47,850 nt of DNA, from contig CAYONM010000007.1 in assembly GCA_964405325.1 (NCBI GenBank), positions 1-47,850 of the forward strand, in the 5' to 3' direction. Under the pieces are notes generated by a model that was given only the letters and a program-made list of their open reading frames with translations, was not told where the DNA came from and made no database searches. Origin of the DNA: CAYONM01 sp964405325 (GTDB taxonomy: Bacteria > Planctomycetota > UBA11346). Shown one piece after another: positions 1 to 8,238 of this stretch. The position numbers were made by a program, and so were the translations under genes. The stretch's first letter is position 1. The number at the start of each line of letters is the position of its first letter.

Positions 1-280
1 CGGAACAGTCCTTTTGGCCATCCATCAGCTCGATAGAATCCCTTATGTGCTTTTTTCTGCCCCATGTTGCTGGTCCTTTCCAGCTCTCACGAAGATGGAG
101 AGCTGGGCTTCACGATACGGATGTCGTACGTGCAAACCAAGACCCTGCGCGCCACTTATGCGCCACCTTGGGGGAAGCATAGGTGCTCTAGTGGGAAGGA
201 TGACCCGGTGAGAGGGAAGTAACAGGCGGTGAAGGGGAACTTGTAAGGAATCTATTGATAGTGGTTTACGATCGAAAGAG
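1..280. other. Unassigned leading stretch
   Basis: I see no convincing gene here. Short open frames on both strands show no family resemblance and lack good ribosome binding sites. There is a 9-bp hairpin (80-88 with 98-106, loop of 9) with no T-run after it, so it is not a typical terminator. The stretch could be the 5' end of a transcript leaving the window or part of an unrecognised structured RNA, but I found no SRP RNA, tmRNA or RNase P signature motifs. Confidence 0.3.
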
Positions 281-313
281 ATGACCCGCACCGAAAATCT
301 CGGTGCGGGTCAT
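281..313 (-). terminator. Terminator of tRNA-Ser
   Basis: A perfect 14-bp stem (281-294 with 300-313) closes a 5-nt loop. On the minus strand it lies 17 nt downstream of the tRNA-Ser 3' end and is followed by a pyrimidine-rich CTCTTTCG tail. The tail is weak in T, so termination efficiency is uncertain, but the position just after the tRNA fits. Confidence 0.65.
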
Positions 314-330
314 TCTGACCGCAATTGGGC

Positions 331-420
331 TGGCGGAGAGGGGGGGATTCGAACCCCCGATACCCGCGAGGGTATACCGGTTTTCGAAACCGGCGCATTC
401 AGCCGCTCTGCCACCTCTCC
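331..420 (-). tRNA. tRNA-Ser(CGA), CCA encoded
   Basis: The minus strand folds as a class II tRNA. The acceptor stem is GGAGAGG (5' end at 420) with CCTCTCC (341-335), followed by discriminator G at 334 and an encoded CCA at 333-331. The anticodon stem CCGGT/ACCGG closes the loop TTCGAAA, giving anticodon CGA, which reads UCG serine codons. A long variable arm (TACCCTCGCGGGTA) follows, as expected for tRNA-Ser, and the T arm contains GGTTCGAAT. It is transcribed away from the PilZ gene and ends in a strong hairpin. Confidence 0.97.
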
Positions 421-542
421 AGATGGCGACGGGCGCTGCGGTTGGGGCCCGTTTTTCGCGAAGGGCGCACAGGCTAGCAAGGGGTCTCGAGCAGGCAACT
501 CAAGATCGTTGCTCTCAGGAATGCCGTCGTTAGCATTCCTAC

Positions 543-941
543 ATGGATTCCGAGCACGCAAACCGACGGCGATTCACACGTGTGATCGCATCGTTCCCGA
601 TTGAGGTCTCCGATGGCGAGCAAGCCGTGCATGGGTACATCAAAGACCTCTCTCTTAAGGGGGTCTACGTTACCTGCGATCATCCCTTCAATAGCAATGA
701 TGTGGTCTCGGTGCTGATGCGTCTGGGTGCGTCCGGGCAGGACGACGAGGCGCCAACCATCGCTTGTGAAGGCCGTATTCTGCGGACCAAGGACGATGGC
801 ATGGCGATCACTTTCAATGCCATCCTTGGTCCGGACAGCTACACCCATCTGCGCAACGTGATCATGTATAATGCCGGCGATCCGGAGCGGGCCGCCGAGG
901 AGATTGCGACCTACTTCGCCGAGCAGAAGATCGACGCCTGA
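543..941 (+). CDS. PilZ domain protein (putative c-di-GMP binding)
   Basis: This 132-residue protein is a stand-alone PilZ domain. Two conserved c-di-GMP contact motifs are visible: an arginine-rich RRRFTR at residues 8-13 (the RxxxR element) and DLSLKG near residue 36 (the DxSxxG element). The rest fits the PilZ beta-barrel. Such single-domain proteins act as cytoplasmic c-di-GMP receptors, often tied to pili, motility or exopolysaccharide. The pilT-pilB-pilC genes lie about 38 kb away, so a link to twitching is only a guess. The start is the only ATG before the motifs; the purine-rich stretch upstream (GGAATG near 518) is a weak Shine-Dalgarno. mfd begins 64 nt downstream on the same strand. 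Confidence 0.85.
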   Translation: MDSEHANRRRFTRVIASFPIEVSDGEQAVHGYIKDLSLKGVYVTCDHPFNSNDVVSVLMRLGASGQDDEAPTIACEGRILRTKDDGMAITFNAILGPDSYTHLRNVIMYNAGDPERAAEEIATYFAEQKIDA

Positions 942-1005
942 GCACGTCGGTCTCGGCAGGGCCCGCCTTGCGCCCTCGCGCCCAGGGCTAGCGTCCTTCT
1001 CCCCC

Positions 1006-4000
1006 ATGCAACGGCTTGTCACCTCTTATCAGGCCGATCCACGTGTGGATCGGCTGTGTTCTGCTTTTCTGGCTGAGGATGCCTTGGTCATGGGGGCCTG
1101 TCACGGCAGCCTGACCGCGGTGTTGATTGCGGCTATGTGGCAGCGTTTGGCCGATGGCAATCAGCACCCGGCGCTGGTTACGCATGGCGATCCCGATGCC
1201 TTGGTGGCTGATCTGGAGGATCTGGGCGTGCCGGCGGTGGTGCTGCCGGAGTTGGACAGTCACGAGGCCGAGGACGACGACTACGTCGATCCCAATCAGC
1301 ACCGCCGCAGTGATGCCATGGAACGTCTGGCGGCCGGCGGTTTACTGGTGGCCAGCCCGCGAGCTACCGAGCAGCCGGTGCCGCCAGTGGCGGAGTTGGG
1401 GCAGAGCAACATTGCCGTGCGAGTCGGCGAATGGATCGCCATAGACGATCTGGCGGAAAGACTGGTCGATGAGGGTTATACCGTCGCCACGGTGGCGGAG
1501 CGCCGAGGCCAGATTGCGGTACGCGGTGGGATTTTGGACGTGTTTCCCTTTTTGGGGCAGCACGGTGTGCGGATCGAGTTTTTCGGTGATGAGATCGATA
1601 CGGTCCGACATTACGATCCCTTTACCCAAGAAAGCATTGCTCGCGTCGAGCACGCTGAGCTGGTAACCGCCACTGGCGTCGCCGCCACGGTCAGTCTGTG
1701 GAGCCAGTTGCCCAGTGCGCCGGTTCTGGTGTGTGGCGATGTGTCGCTGGCAGAGCGGCTGCACCAGCCTCACGGCCGACGCGAAATCCGCTTGGCGCGG
1801 GTGCTGACAAGCGAGGCGGCGGATGCCGCCACGGTGGCAGTAGAGCGATTCAAGGGCGATTTGCTGCACGATTGCCGCGAGCTGCAGCAGGCGGCCAGTG
1901 AGGAAGGCAGTCGGATCCTGGTGTTTGCCCGCAACGATGAGGCGGAGGAACAGCTGCAGCAGCAATTTGCGGCGCATGGTCTGGACGGGGTCGAGCTGCG
2001 ACAGGGCCGTCTGTCTGCCGGCTGGCGGGATCTGGAACAGGGCCTGTTGGTGGTCTTTGATTTTGAGCTGGCGCATCGCAAGCCGGTGGCAAAACGAGGT
2101 CGGGCCAGGGTCGCTGGCGGCGCACCGCTGTCGTCGCTGTCGGATCTGAAACAGGGTGATTATGTCGTTCACCTGAAGCATGGTATTGGTCGCTTCAAGG
2201 GGATGGCGACCCTGGAGAAGCGGGGGTACCTGGAAGACCATCTGCTATTGGAATTCGCCGAGGGCACCAAGCTCTACGTGCCGGTATCGGCCATCGACCT
2301 GATTCAGAAATACATCGGCGGTGCCGGTCGGCATCCGGAATTGTCGCGTATTGGCGGTAAGGCCTGGGCTCGGCGCAAGGCCCAGGCCGAAAAAGCGGTG
2401 GAAGATCTGACCGCTGAATTGCTGGAGGCTCAGGCCGCGCGCTTGGCCAAGGGAGGGGCTAGTCTGGTCGCCGATTCGGCCGACTACGCCCGTTTTTGTG
2501 CTCGTTTTCCCTATGAGGAGACGGAGGACCAGTTGTCGGCCATGCGCGAAATCCGCGAAGCCATGGCCCTGCCCACTGCTATGGATCGCTTGCTGTGCGG
2601 TGATGTCGGTTTCGGCAAGACCGAGGTTGCGATGCGCGCTGCCTATCTGGCGGTTTCGGCCGGGTACCAGGTGGTGGTGTTGGCGCCGACTACCCTGTTG
2701 TCGGAACAGCATGCCCAGAGTTTTCACGAGCGTTTTGAGGGTACCGGTTGTGAGCTGGCCTGCATGAACCGGTTCCGTTCCACTGCCAGTCGCCGTGACA
2801 TGCTGGAGCGCACCCGACGCGGCGAGATTGATGTGCTTATCGGCACCCACGCCCTGCTGACCAAGGATCTGAAATTCCATCGTCTGGGCCTGTTGATCGT
2901 CGATGAGGAGCAGCGCTTCGGGGTCAAACAGAAGGAGCATTTGCGCAGTCTTCAGGCCGGGGTGGATTGTCTGATCCTCTCGGCCACGCCGATTCCGCGC
3001 ACCCTGCATTTTGGCATGCTCGGCTTGCGTGACATCTCGGTGCTGGCGGAAGCGCCGGCGCAACGTCTGGCGGTGCAGACCAGCCTGGTGCACTGGGATG
3101 GTGCCCTGATCCGCGATGCAATCCGGCGCGAGCTGGAGCGTGGTGGCCAGGTGTTTGTGGTGCACAATCGGGTGCAGGATATTGACAAGCTGGCTTTCAA
3201 GATAGCCCGCCTGGTGCCCGAGCTGCGTTACGAGATAATGCATGGCCAATTGGGTGAAGAGCGTACCGCCAGTATTATGCACGCCTATAAACACGGTGGG
3301 ATCGATTGTCTGATTGCCACCAGCATTATCGAATCGGGTATCGATATTCCCAACGCCAACACCCTGTTTGTCAATAATGCGCATTGTTTTGGCTTGGCGG
3401 AATTGCATCAGATTCGCGGTCGTATTGGTCGATTCACCCGGCAGGCCTACGCCTATTTCATCTCACCGCCCAGTCAGAAGATAGGCCAAAAGGCGATCGA
3501 GCGCTTGGATGCGATTCAGGAGTACGTCGAGTTGGGTGCCGGTTTCAAGTTGGCCATGCGTGATCTGGAGCTGCGCGGTGCCGGCAATTTGTTGGGCTCG
3601 GAGCAAAGCGGTCATATCGAGGTGGTGGGCTACGAGCTGTATTGCAAGTTGCTGGCCGAAGCCGTGGCGCGGCACGAAGCGGAGCTGCCCGAGCAGATGC
3701 GGCCGGTGCCGATTGGCAGCCAGGCGGTGTTAGCCTTCCCCATTGATGCCTATATTCCGGACAATTATCTGGACGCGCCAACCCTCAAGTTCGAGCTGCA
3801 CAAGAGTATCGATTCGGCACGTCGGCTTTCGGATCTCCGCACCGCAGCGACCTCGGCAGCAGATCGGTACGGGCCTTTGGTGCCGTCGTTGGTGCGCCTG
3901 TTCCAGGCCAAGGCCATCCGTCTGGCCTGCGCCAAGCACGGCATCAGCCGCATTGCCTGGCAGGATCGCCAGGTCCGCCTGGAACTGACCGCAAGCCTGC

Positions 4001-4179
4001 CGCAGCTGGATGCCTCGGGCTTGGAGGAGTTGGTACATATCCAACCCGATGGCGATCGGCAGGTGGTGTTGTTCCTACGGCAAGCCACCGATCAGGACCA
4101 GCGTCTGGGCTTTTTGGCGCGTCTGATGCAGCTGGATCTGACCTTTTTGGCCACCGCTGCGCGCGGCGCTGGTAAATGA
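1006..4179 (+). CDS. mfd: Transcription-repair coupling factor Mfd
   Basis: Mfd displaces RNA polymerase stalled at DNA lesions and recruits UvrA for nucleotide excision repair. From the start chosen here the protein has 1057 residues, slightly shorter than the roughly 1150 of E. coli. Visible parts: an N-terminal UvrB-like region (about residues 1-270), the CarD-like RNA polymerase interaction domain beginning DYVVHLKHGIGRFKG near 380, and the RecG-like helicase with Walker A GDVGFGKTE near 531, DEEQRFG near 633, the SATPIPRT motif, and the C-terminal helicase motifs QIRGRIGR. A C-terminal TRCF domain follows. An upstream ATG at 871 is in frame, but that extension overlaps the PilZ gene and is basic, low-complexity sequence, so ATG 1006 is preferred. 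rpsU follows after 57 nt. Confidence 0.96.
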   Translation: MQRLVTSYQADPRVDRLCSAFLAEDALVMGACHGSLTAVLIAAMWQRLADGNQHPALVTHGDPDALVADLEDLGVPAVVLPELDSHEAEDDDYVDPNQHRRSDAMERLAAGGLLVASPRATEQPVPPVAELGQSNIAVRVGEWIAIDDLAERLVDEGYTVATVAERRGQIAVRGGILDVFPFLGQHGVRIEFFGDEIDTVRHYDPFTQESIARVEHAELVTATGVAATVSLWSQLPSAPVLVCGDVSLAERLHQPHGRREIRLARVLTSEAADAATVAVERFKGDLLHDCRELQQAASEEGSRILVFARNDEAEEQLQQQFAAHGLDGVELRQGRLSAGWRDLEQGLLVVFDFELAHRKPVAKRGRARVAGGAPLSSLSDLKQGDYVVHLKHGIGRFKGMATLEKRGYLEDHLLLEFAEGTKLYVPVSAIDLIQKYIGGAGRHPELSRIGGKAWARRKAQAEKAVEDLTAELLEAQAARLAKGGASLVADSADYARFCARFPYEETEDQLSAMREIREAMALPTAMDRLLCGDVGFGKTEVAMRAAYLAVSAGYQVVVLAPTTLLSEQHAQSFHERFEGTGCELACMNRFRSTASRRDMLERTRRGEIDVLIGTHALLTKDLKFHRLGLLIVDEEQRFGVKQKEHLRSLQAGVDCLILSATPIPRTLHFGMLGLRDISVLAEAPAQRLAVQTSLVHWDGALIRDAIRRELERGGQVFVVHNRVQDIDKLAFKIARLVPELRYEIMHGQLGEERTASIMHAYKHGGIDCLIATSIIESGIDIPNANTLFVNNAHCFGLAELHQIRGRIGRFTRQAYAYFISPPSQKIGQKAIERLDAIQEYVELGAGFKLAMRDLELRGAGNLLGSEQSGHIEVVGYELYCKLLAEAVARHEAELPEQMRPVPIGSQAVLAFPIDAYIPDNYLDAPTLKFELHKSIDSARRLSDLRTAATSAADRYGPLVPSLVRLFQAKAIRLACAKHGISRIAWQDRQVRLELTASLPQLDASGLEELVHIQPDGDRQVVLFLRQATDQDQRLGFLARLMQLDLTFLATAARGAGK

Positions 4180-4236
4180 CTTGCAATCCATTAACATGAT
4201 TCATGATCCTCCGCCCCCAATCAGGAAGGGAGATGT

Positions 4237-4422
4237 ATGATCCGCGTTGAAGCCCGGTCCGGCGAACCATTGGAAAAGACCCTACGCCGCTTCAAGAAGC
4301 GTTGCGAAAAAGAAGGTCTGACCAAGGACATCAAGAAGTCGATGTTCTACGACAAGCCCAGCGAGCGAAAGCGTCGCGAAGCCCGCAAGCTGCAGAAGCG
4401 AATCGCCACCGGAAAGATCTGA
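4237..4422 (+). CDS. rpsU: 30S ribosomal protein bS21
   Basis: This 61-residue, strongly basic protein matches bS21 of the small ribosomal subunit, which helps 16S rRNA engage mRNA at initiation. Family hallmarks are the N-terminal beta strand with EPLEKTLRRFKKRCEKEG and the KPSERKRREARK helix. The length is typical. A good ribosome binding site (GGAAGGGAGA) lies about 5 nt before the ATG. The gene sits alone between mfd and birA; in many bacteria rpsU is in a macromolecular synthesis operon with dnaG and rpoD, which are not seen here. Confidence 0.97.
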   Translation: MIRVEARSGEPLEKTLRRFKKRCEKEGLTKDIKKSMFYDKPSERKRREARKLQKRIATGKI

Positions 4423-4579
4423 TCCGCGGATCCGGTCTCGCAACCACGAGTCCGATGTCAGCCAGCGCTGCATCGGCTCGTCGGTTTAATGTATGGCAAC
4501 GTCTGGACTCGCCCCGGTCTTGGAACCGTCTGCGCGGCAGGTGTTGCGCGCACGGGGCCACCAGGAACGAAAGACGTCG

Positions 4580-5347
4580 ATGAACGAATCGATGCCTTGG
4601 CTGCACGAATTGGCGCAATGTGCGTCTACCAATACCTGGGCCATGGAGCATCTCAGCAGTCTGCCCCATGGGGCGGTGGTGTTCACCACCCGCCAAACGG
4701 CTGGTCGTGGCCAGGCGGGTCGTGGCTGGTGCTCTGATGCCGGCGTCTTGACCGCGAGTTTCATTCTCGACCTGCCTGATCCGAGCATCGGTCCGCGTTT
4801 GGCTCTGGCGGCTGGCTTGGCGCTCTGTCATGCCATCGAAGATGAGCTTGGCACCGATATCGGCTGCCGCATCAAATGGCCCAATGACGTCTATCTGCAG
4901 GATCGCAAACTGGCTGGTCTGCTGTGCGAGGGACGTTTTCTGGCTGGCGGTTTGCGGGCAGTGGTCGGTATCGGCTGCAACTGCGATCCCCAGTGGAACG
5001 ATCTGCCGCCAGACTCGGCCTATACCGGTGGCAGTGCGCCGATCTCCCTGCGTGCCATCAGCGACCACCCCCCCACGCCACGGAAACTGTTGCCCGGAAT
5101 CCGGCGCTACCTGCGGGAGGCGGCAGGTCTGCTGGCGGCGGGTGGTTTTTGTCAGCTGATTGGCGAATTGCGCGAACGGCATTGGTTGCGTGGGCTGGCT
5201 GTGCGGCTGCAAGATGGCCAGGACGTGATTGCCGATGAGGTTTTGGATGACGGTCGGCTGCAGGTGGTGCTGCCTGATGGCGGTCATCTGGCAATCGATT
5301 CCAGTCTCGCCATCCATGCGATCCACCACCATGGCGTTTTACGATAA
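4580..5347 (+). CDS. birA: Biotin--[acetyl-CoA-carboxylase] ligase
   Basis: A 255-residue biotin protein ligase catalytic unit that makes biotinyl-AMP and attaches biotin to the carboxyl carrier protein of acetyl-CoA carboxylase. The key motifs are the early STNTWA strand, the biotin/AMP loop GRGQAGRGW near residue 40, and KWPNDVY near 97. A small C-terminal SH3-like domain follows (DGQDVIADEV and so on). No N-terminal helix-turn-helix precedes the catalytic domain, so this is a monofunctional enzyme rather than a biotin-operon repressor. The frame is open further upstream to an ATG at 4493, but that extension has no ligase similarity. ATG 4580 follows an AGGAACGAAAGA stretch. Confidence 0.93.
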   Translation: MNESMPWLHELAQCASTNTWAMEHLSSLPHGAVVFTTRQTAGRGQAGRGWCSDAGVLTASFILDLPDPSIGPRLALAAGLALCHAIEDELGTDIGCRIKWPNDVYLQDRKLAGLLCEGRFLAGGLRAVVGIGCNCDPQWNDLPPDSAYTGGSAPISLRAISDHPPTPRKLLPGIRRYLREAAGLLAAGGFCQLIGELRERHWLRGLAVRLQDGQDVIADEVLDDGRLQVVLPDGGHLAIDSSLAIHAIHHHGVLR

Positions 5348-5456
5348 CCTGGTTGCTTCAGCACACGAGATATCAACATGTATCCAAGAACTCTGGCAGG
5401 AGAAGTGACGCTGATGCGCATGTTCCACCTGGTGTGTCGAGTATGAGAGATTCGCT

Positions 5457-6788
5457 ATGAGTGGTTACAGTACGGCCACGCCACGCTTGCGAGTGGTTCT
5501 GGTCATTGCCATGGCGCCGGATGAGCGCGAGCAGTATCAGGACCGCGAGCACGAGATGAAGAGCCTGCTGGACACTGCTGGTGCCGATGTGTGCGCGGTG
5601 GCCAATCAGTTTCTGGCCAAACTCAGCAATGCGACCCTGATCGGTTCCGGCAAAATCGAGGAAGTGCGACGTCTGGTGGAGGTGCATCAGGCCGATGAAG
5701 TGATCTTCGATTGCGATCTCTCACCATCCCAGGAGCGCAACTTGGAGCGGCAGCTGCGCACCCACGTGGTGGATTACAGCAGCATGATCCTGCATATCTT
5801 CGCCCAGAACGCTCACTCCCATCAGGCGCAGCTGGCGGTGGAATTGGCGCAGTTGGAATACAACCGCTCCCGCCTGAAACGCATGTGGACCCACCTCGAC
5901 CGTATCAAGGCCGGCACCAATATGCGTGGTCCTGGCGAAAAGCAGCTGGAGGTGGACCGGCGTCTGATCGACAAGCGGATTGCCGAGTTGAAGCACAAGC
6001 TGCACACCATCGAGGCGCGAAAAGAACGTACCATCGCTGCTCGCGATGGCGTCAAAGTCTGCTTGGTGGGCTATACCAATGCCGGCAAGAGCAGTCTGAT
6101 GAATGCCCTCACGGGCAAGGGAGTCCTGGCCCAGGACCGTCTGTTTGCGACCCTGGATACTCGCAGTGCGCGTCTGGAATTGGACCGCCGCTATAATGTG
6201 GTGCTCAGTGATACCGTTGGGTTCATCCGTAAACTGCCGCACGATCTGATCGCGAGTTTCCACGCCACGCTGTCGGAGGTGCGCGAAGCCGACCTGCTGC
6301 TGCACGTGGTAGATGCCTCGTTGCCCAGCATTGAGGAGCAGATCACGTCTGTGGATGTGGTTCTGTCTGAGATCGGTGCTCAGGACATCCCGACCATCAT
6401 GGTGTTCAACAAGGTTGATCTCGACCATAGCGAGGTGGTGCTGCTGGCCTTCAAACAGCATTATCCCGGATCGGTGTTGGTCAGTGCCCAGAATGGTGAT
6501 GGTCTGGAGCGTTTGCGCGATCGGATCATTGAGCATGTCGAAAGCCGGATTTCCTTGCTGCGGGTCAGCTACGACATTGCCAATGGCGCCTTGGATGCCT
6601 TCTTGCGTCGGCGAGCCAAGATCCGGCACGAAGATTTTACCGAAACCCACGGTATGCTGGTGATCGAAGCCGATCAGCAGCTGTGCGAAGAATTGCGCGG
6701 CCACCCGGAACTGCAGATGGAAGTGGTCGTCGAGGCGGGGGAAGGCGAGTACAAGGCCAAGCCGGAAAGGTTCGAGTTCCGGTTCTGA
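5457..6788 (+). CDS. hflX: Ribosome-associated GTPase HflX
   Basis: HflX is a GTPase that binds the 50S subunit and splits stalled or hibernating ribosomes. The 443-residue protein has the HflX N-terminal domain with GSGKIEE near residue 64, then the glycine-rich GPGEKQLEVDRR linker with RSRLKRMW before it. The G domain shows G1 GYTNAGKSS near 204, G3 DTVGFIRKLPHDL near 252, and G4 NKVD near 320. A C-terminal domain completes it. The upstream interval of about 110 nt holds the GAGATTCGCT preceding the ATG. It is the third housekeeping gene in a same-strand run and the glycosylase gene starts 24 nt later. Confidence 0.95.
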   Translation: MSGYSTATPRLRVVLVIAMAPDEREQYQDREHEMKSLLDTAGADVCAVANQFLAKLSNATLIGSGKIEEVRRLVEVHQADEVIFDCDLSPSQERNLERQLRTHVVDYSSMILHIFAQNAHSHQAQLAVELAQLEYNRSRLKRMWTHLDRIKAGTNMRGPGEKQLEVDRRLIDKRIAELKHKLHTIEARKERTIAARDGVKVCLVGYTNAGKSSLMNALTGKGVLAQDRLFATLDTRSARLELDRRYNVVLSDTVGFIRKLPHDLIASFHATLSEVREADLLLHVVDASLPSIEEQITSVDVVLSEIGAQDIPTIMVFNKVDLDHSEVVLLAFKQHYPGSVLVSAQNGDGLERLRDRIIEHVESRISLLRVSYDIANGALDAFLRRRAKIRHEDFTETHGMLVIEADQQLCEELRGHPELQMEVVVEAGEGEYKAKPERFEFRF

Positions 6789-6812
6789 ATCCGGTCAGAG
6801 GACACGCGGATA

Positions 6813-7334
6813 ATGATCGACTTGTCTCTGCCAGCGCCGGAATTGGCGCCACGATTGCTTGGCTGCCATCTCTGCATCGGCAACCTGGATGCCATCATCG
6901 GTGAGACCGAGGCTTATCAGGGCAGCGAGGATCTCGCCTGTCATGCGTCCAAGGGACGGACCAAGCGTACCGAGGTGTTGTTCTGGGCCCCTGGCCACTG
7001 GTACTGCTATCTTTGCTACGGCATCCATGTTTTGGTCAACGTGGTCTGTCATCAGCAAGGGGTGCCGGCGGCGGTGCTGCTGCGCGGTGTTCGGCTTGGC
7101 GATGACCATTTGCCGGGCCCCGGTATTCTCAGCAAACGACTCGGGATCACCCTGGACGACCATGGCACGCTGGTCGGCGAGCGCATCACCCTGACTCCGG
7201 GGCAGGCACCGGAAGCGATTGAAACCGGCGTCCGTGTCGGCGTTGCCTACGCTGGGCCCAATTGGGCCAATCGGCCGTGGCGGTTCTGGGTGGCAGGCTT
7301 CCCGGCCAAACGGCAGATCGCCTATGGCCTTTGA
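6813..7334 (+). CDS. AAG/MPG-type 3-methyladenine DNA glycosylase
   Basis: The 173-residue product matches the alkyladenine glycosylase (AAG/MPG, COG2094) family, which excises alkylated and deaminated purines to begin base excision repair. Seen directly: the N-terminal LAPRLLGCHL segment, the catalytic-region ETEAY near residue 31 with the conserved Glu that activates water, CHASKGRTKRTEVLF (the CHA..G.T.R..VMF signature), and CYGIHVLVNVV with the conserved Tyr. The DNA-intercalating region and GILSKRLGI near 108 follow. Length is a little short of the usual 185-200 but the domain seems complete. The ATG is preceded by GAGGACACGCGG. The gene is 24 nt behind hflX and probably cotranscribed. 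Confidence 0.9.
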   Translation: MIDLSLPAPELAPRLLGCHLCIGNLDAIIGETEAYQGSEDLACHASKGRTKRTEVLFWAPGHWYCYLCYGIHVLVNVVCHQQGVPAAVLLRGVRLGDDHLPGPGILSKRLGITLDDHGTLVGERITLTPGQAPEAIETGVRVGVAYAGPNWANRPWRFWVAGFPAKRQIAYGL

Positions 7335-7371
7335 TTCTGGTGACCGGTAGACTGCTTCAGGGAGTCAGACG

Positions 7372-7785
7372 ATGCTGTCATTCTTGAAGCGGCTCATGCC
7401 GTGGCTTCGGAGCGAGGAGCAACCGGATAACGGGCCGCTGCGCTACGATGTCGACATCACCGATTTGGGCGAGCGTGGTCTGGAGGTGGTGCTGTCGGTC
7501 AGCAATGCCGCCAATGATACGGTCCATCTCTGGGGTGGTGAGCTGGAAGTGGATTATGACGGCAAGGATGGGGGCGTACATCAGGTGGCCTTTGCCGATG
7601 CCGATCGGCGGGGACACATCCCCTTGGAGCCTGATGGTTTTATTCAGGGACATACGCATCTGGTGCCGCCGAAGCGCTATCTCCGCTTCCACTGCCGAGT
7701 GCATTTGGACTATGCTTTTGGTGATACCACCGCGCGGAAGCGCATCAGCCGCCGCTTGCGGACCGAAGCGATCCGCAAGCGTTGA
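7372..7785 (+). CDS. Hypothetical protein
   Basis: I do not recognise this 137-residue protein. It opens with a short hydrophobic and basic stretch (MLSFLKRLMPWL), then an acidic, beta-rich body with LEVVLSVSNAANDTVHLWGGELEVDYDG that resembles an immunoglobulin-like strand pattern, and ends in a basic tail (RKRISRRLRTEAIRKR). No signal peptidase site is evident. The start follows AGGGAGTC with good spacing. The gene sits 37 nt behind the glycosylase and just before another small unknown gene, so the two may form a translational unit. Confidence 0.6.
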   Translation: MLSFLKRLMPWLRSEEQPDNGPLRYDVDITDLGERGLEVVLSVSNAANDTVHLWGGELEVDYDGKDGGVHQVAFADADRRGHIPLEPDGFIQGHTHLVPPKRYLRFHCRVHLDYAFGDTTARKRISRRLRTEAIRKR

Positions 7786-7814
7786 CGCATGGCCGGTCAA
7801 ACCACGATACCGAC

Positions 7815-8147
7815 ATGAAATTTCAGGCCGAAACCCGTAATGGACTGCAGTTTTTCCAGGAGCTGCTGTTTCACCTGATCGATAACGAACTCGATAGTTA
7901 CGATCTGCCCGCAGTCGATCTGCCGGTGGAGCTGTCGTGTTTTCCGGTACGTACCGCACGCTTTTGTAAAATAGTCAAGGTGGTTGAGCTGTTTTCGGAA
8001 GAAAGCGATGATGGCAAAGGGCGTGGTTTTATCTTCTATGATCAGGCGACTGATCTGAATTACGAGTTTACAGTCACCAAGCATGCGAACGGTATTACCG
8101 TGAGGAAGTTGGGGGTGGTCGATGTGCCCGGTGCCCAGGACGACTGA
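7815..8147 (+). CDS. Hypothetical protein
   Basis: A 110-residue unknown protein beginning MKFQAETRNGLQFFQELLF. It is predicted soluble and acidic with alternating strands and helices, and contains CFPVRTARFCKIVKVVELF and GRGFIFYDQATDLNYEFTV. No family is recognised. The frame is open upstream to a TTG at 7782, which would overlap the preceding stop, but ATG 7815 gives a more natural N-terminus; neither has a strong Shine-Dalgarno. It is the last gene of the plus-strand run that starts at 543 and ends at a strong terminator 28 nt downstream. Confidence 0.6.
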   Translation: MKFQAETRNGLQFFQELLFHLIDNELDSYDLPAVDLPVELSCFPVRTARFCKIVKVVELFSEESDDGKGRGFIFYDQATDLNYEFTVTKHANGITVRKLGVVDVPGAQDD

Positions 8148-8174
8148 CCCGGCACGGATCGGCATGTCGACCCA

Positions 8175-8218
8175 CTGCCTAAAAAACCGACGAGCTGGCT
8201 CGTCGGTTTTTTAGGCAG
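8175..8218. terminator. Bidirectional intrinsic terminator
   Basis: A perfect 20-bp stem (8175-8194 with 8199-8218) with a 4-nt loop carries six consecutive A:T pairs, so each strand ends the GC-rich stem with a run of T. It sits between the convergent genes ending at 8147 (+) and 8239 (-), exactly where a shared terminator is expected. Confidence 0.93.
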
Positions 8219-8238
8219 CCGAAGGCGATGTGGATCGA

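Noticed and set aside
1..280. Small SRP RNA or other known RNA gene at the window start
   Set aside because: The conserved apical loop sequence of SRP RNA and tmRNA or RNase P signatures were not found.
2245..3408. Long open frame antisense to mfd (387 codons)
   Set aside because: It lies wholly within mfd on the opposite strand, has low-complexity His/Gln/Arg-rich sequence and no family features; a GC-bias artefact.
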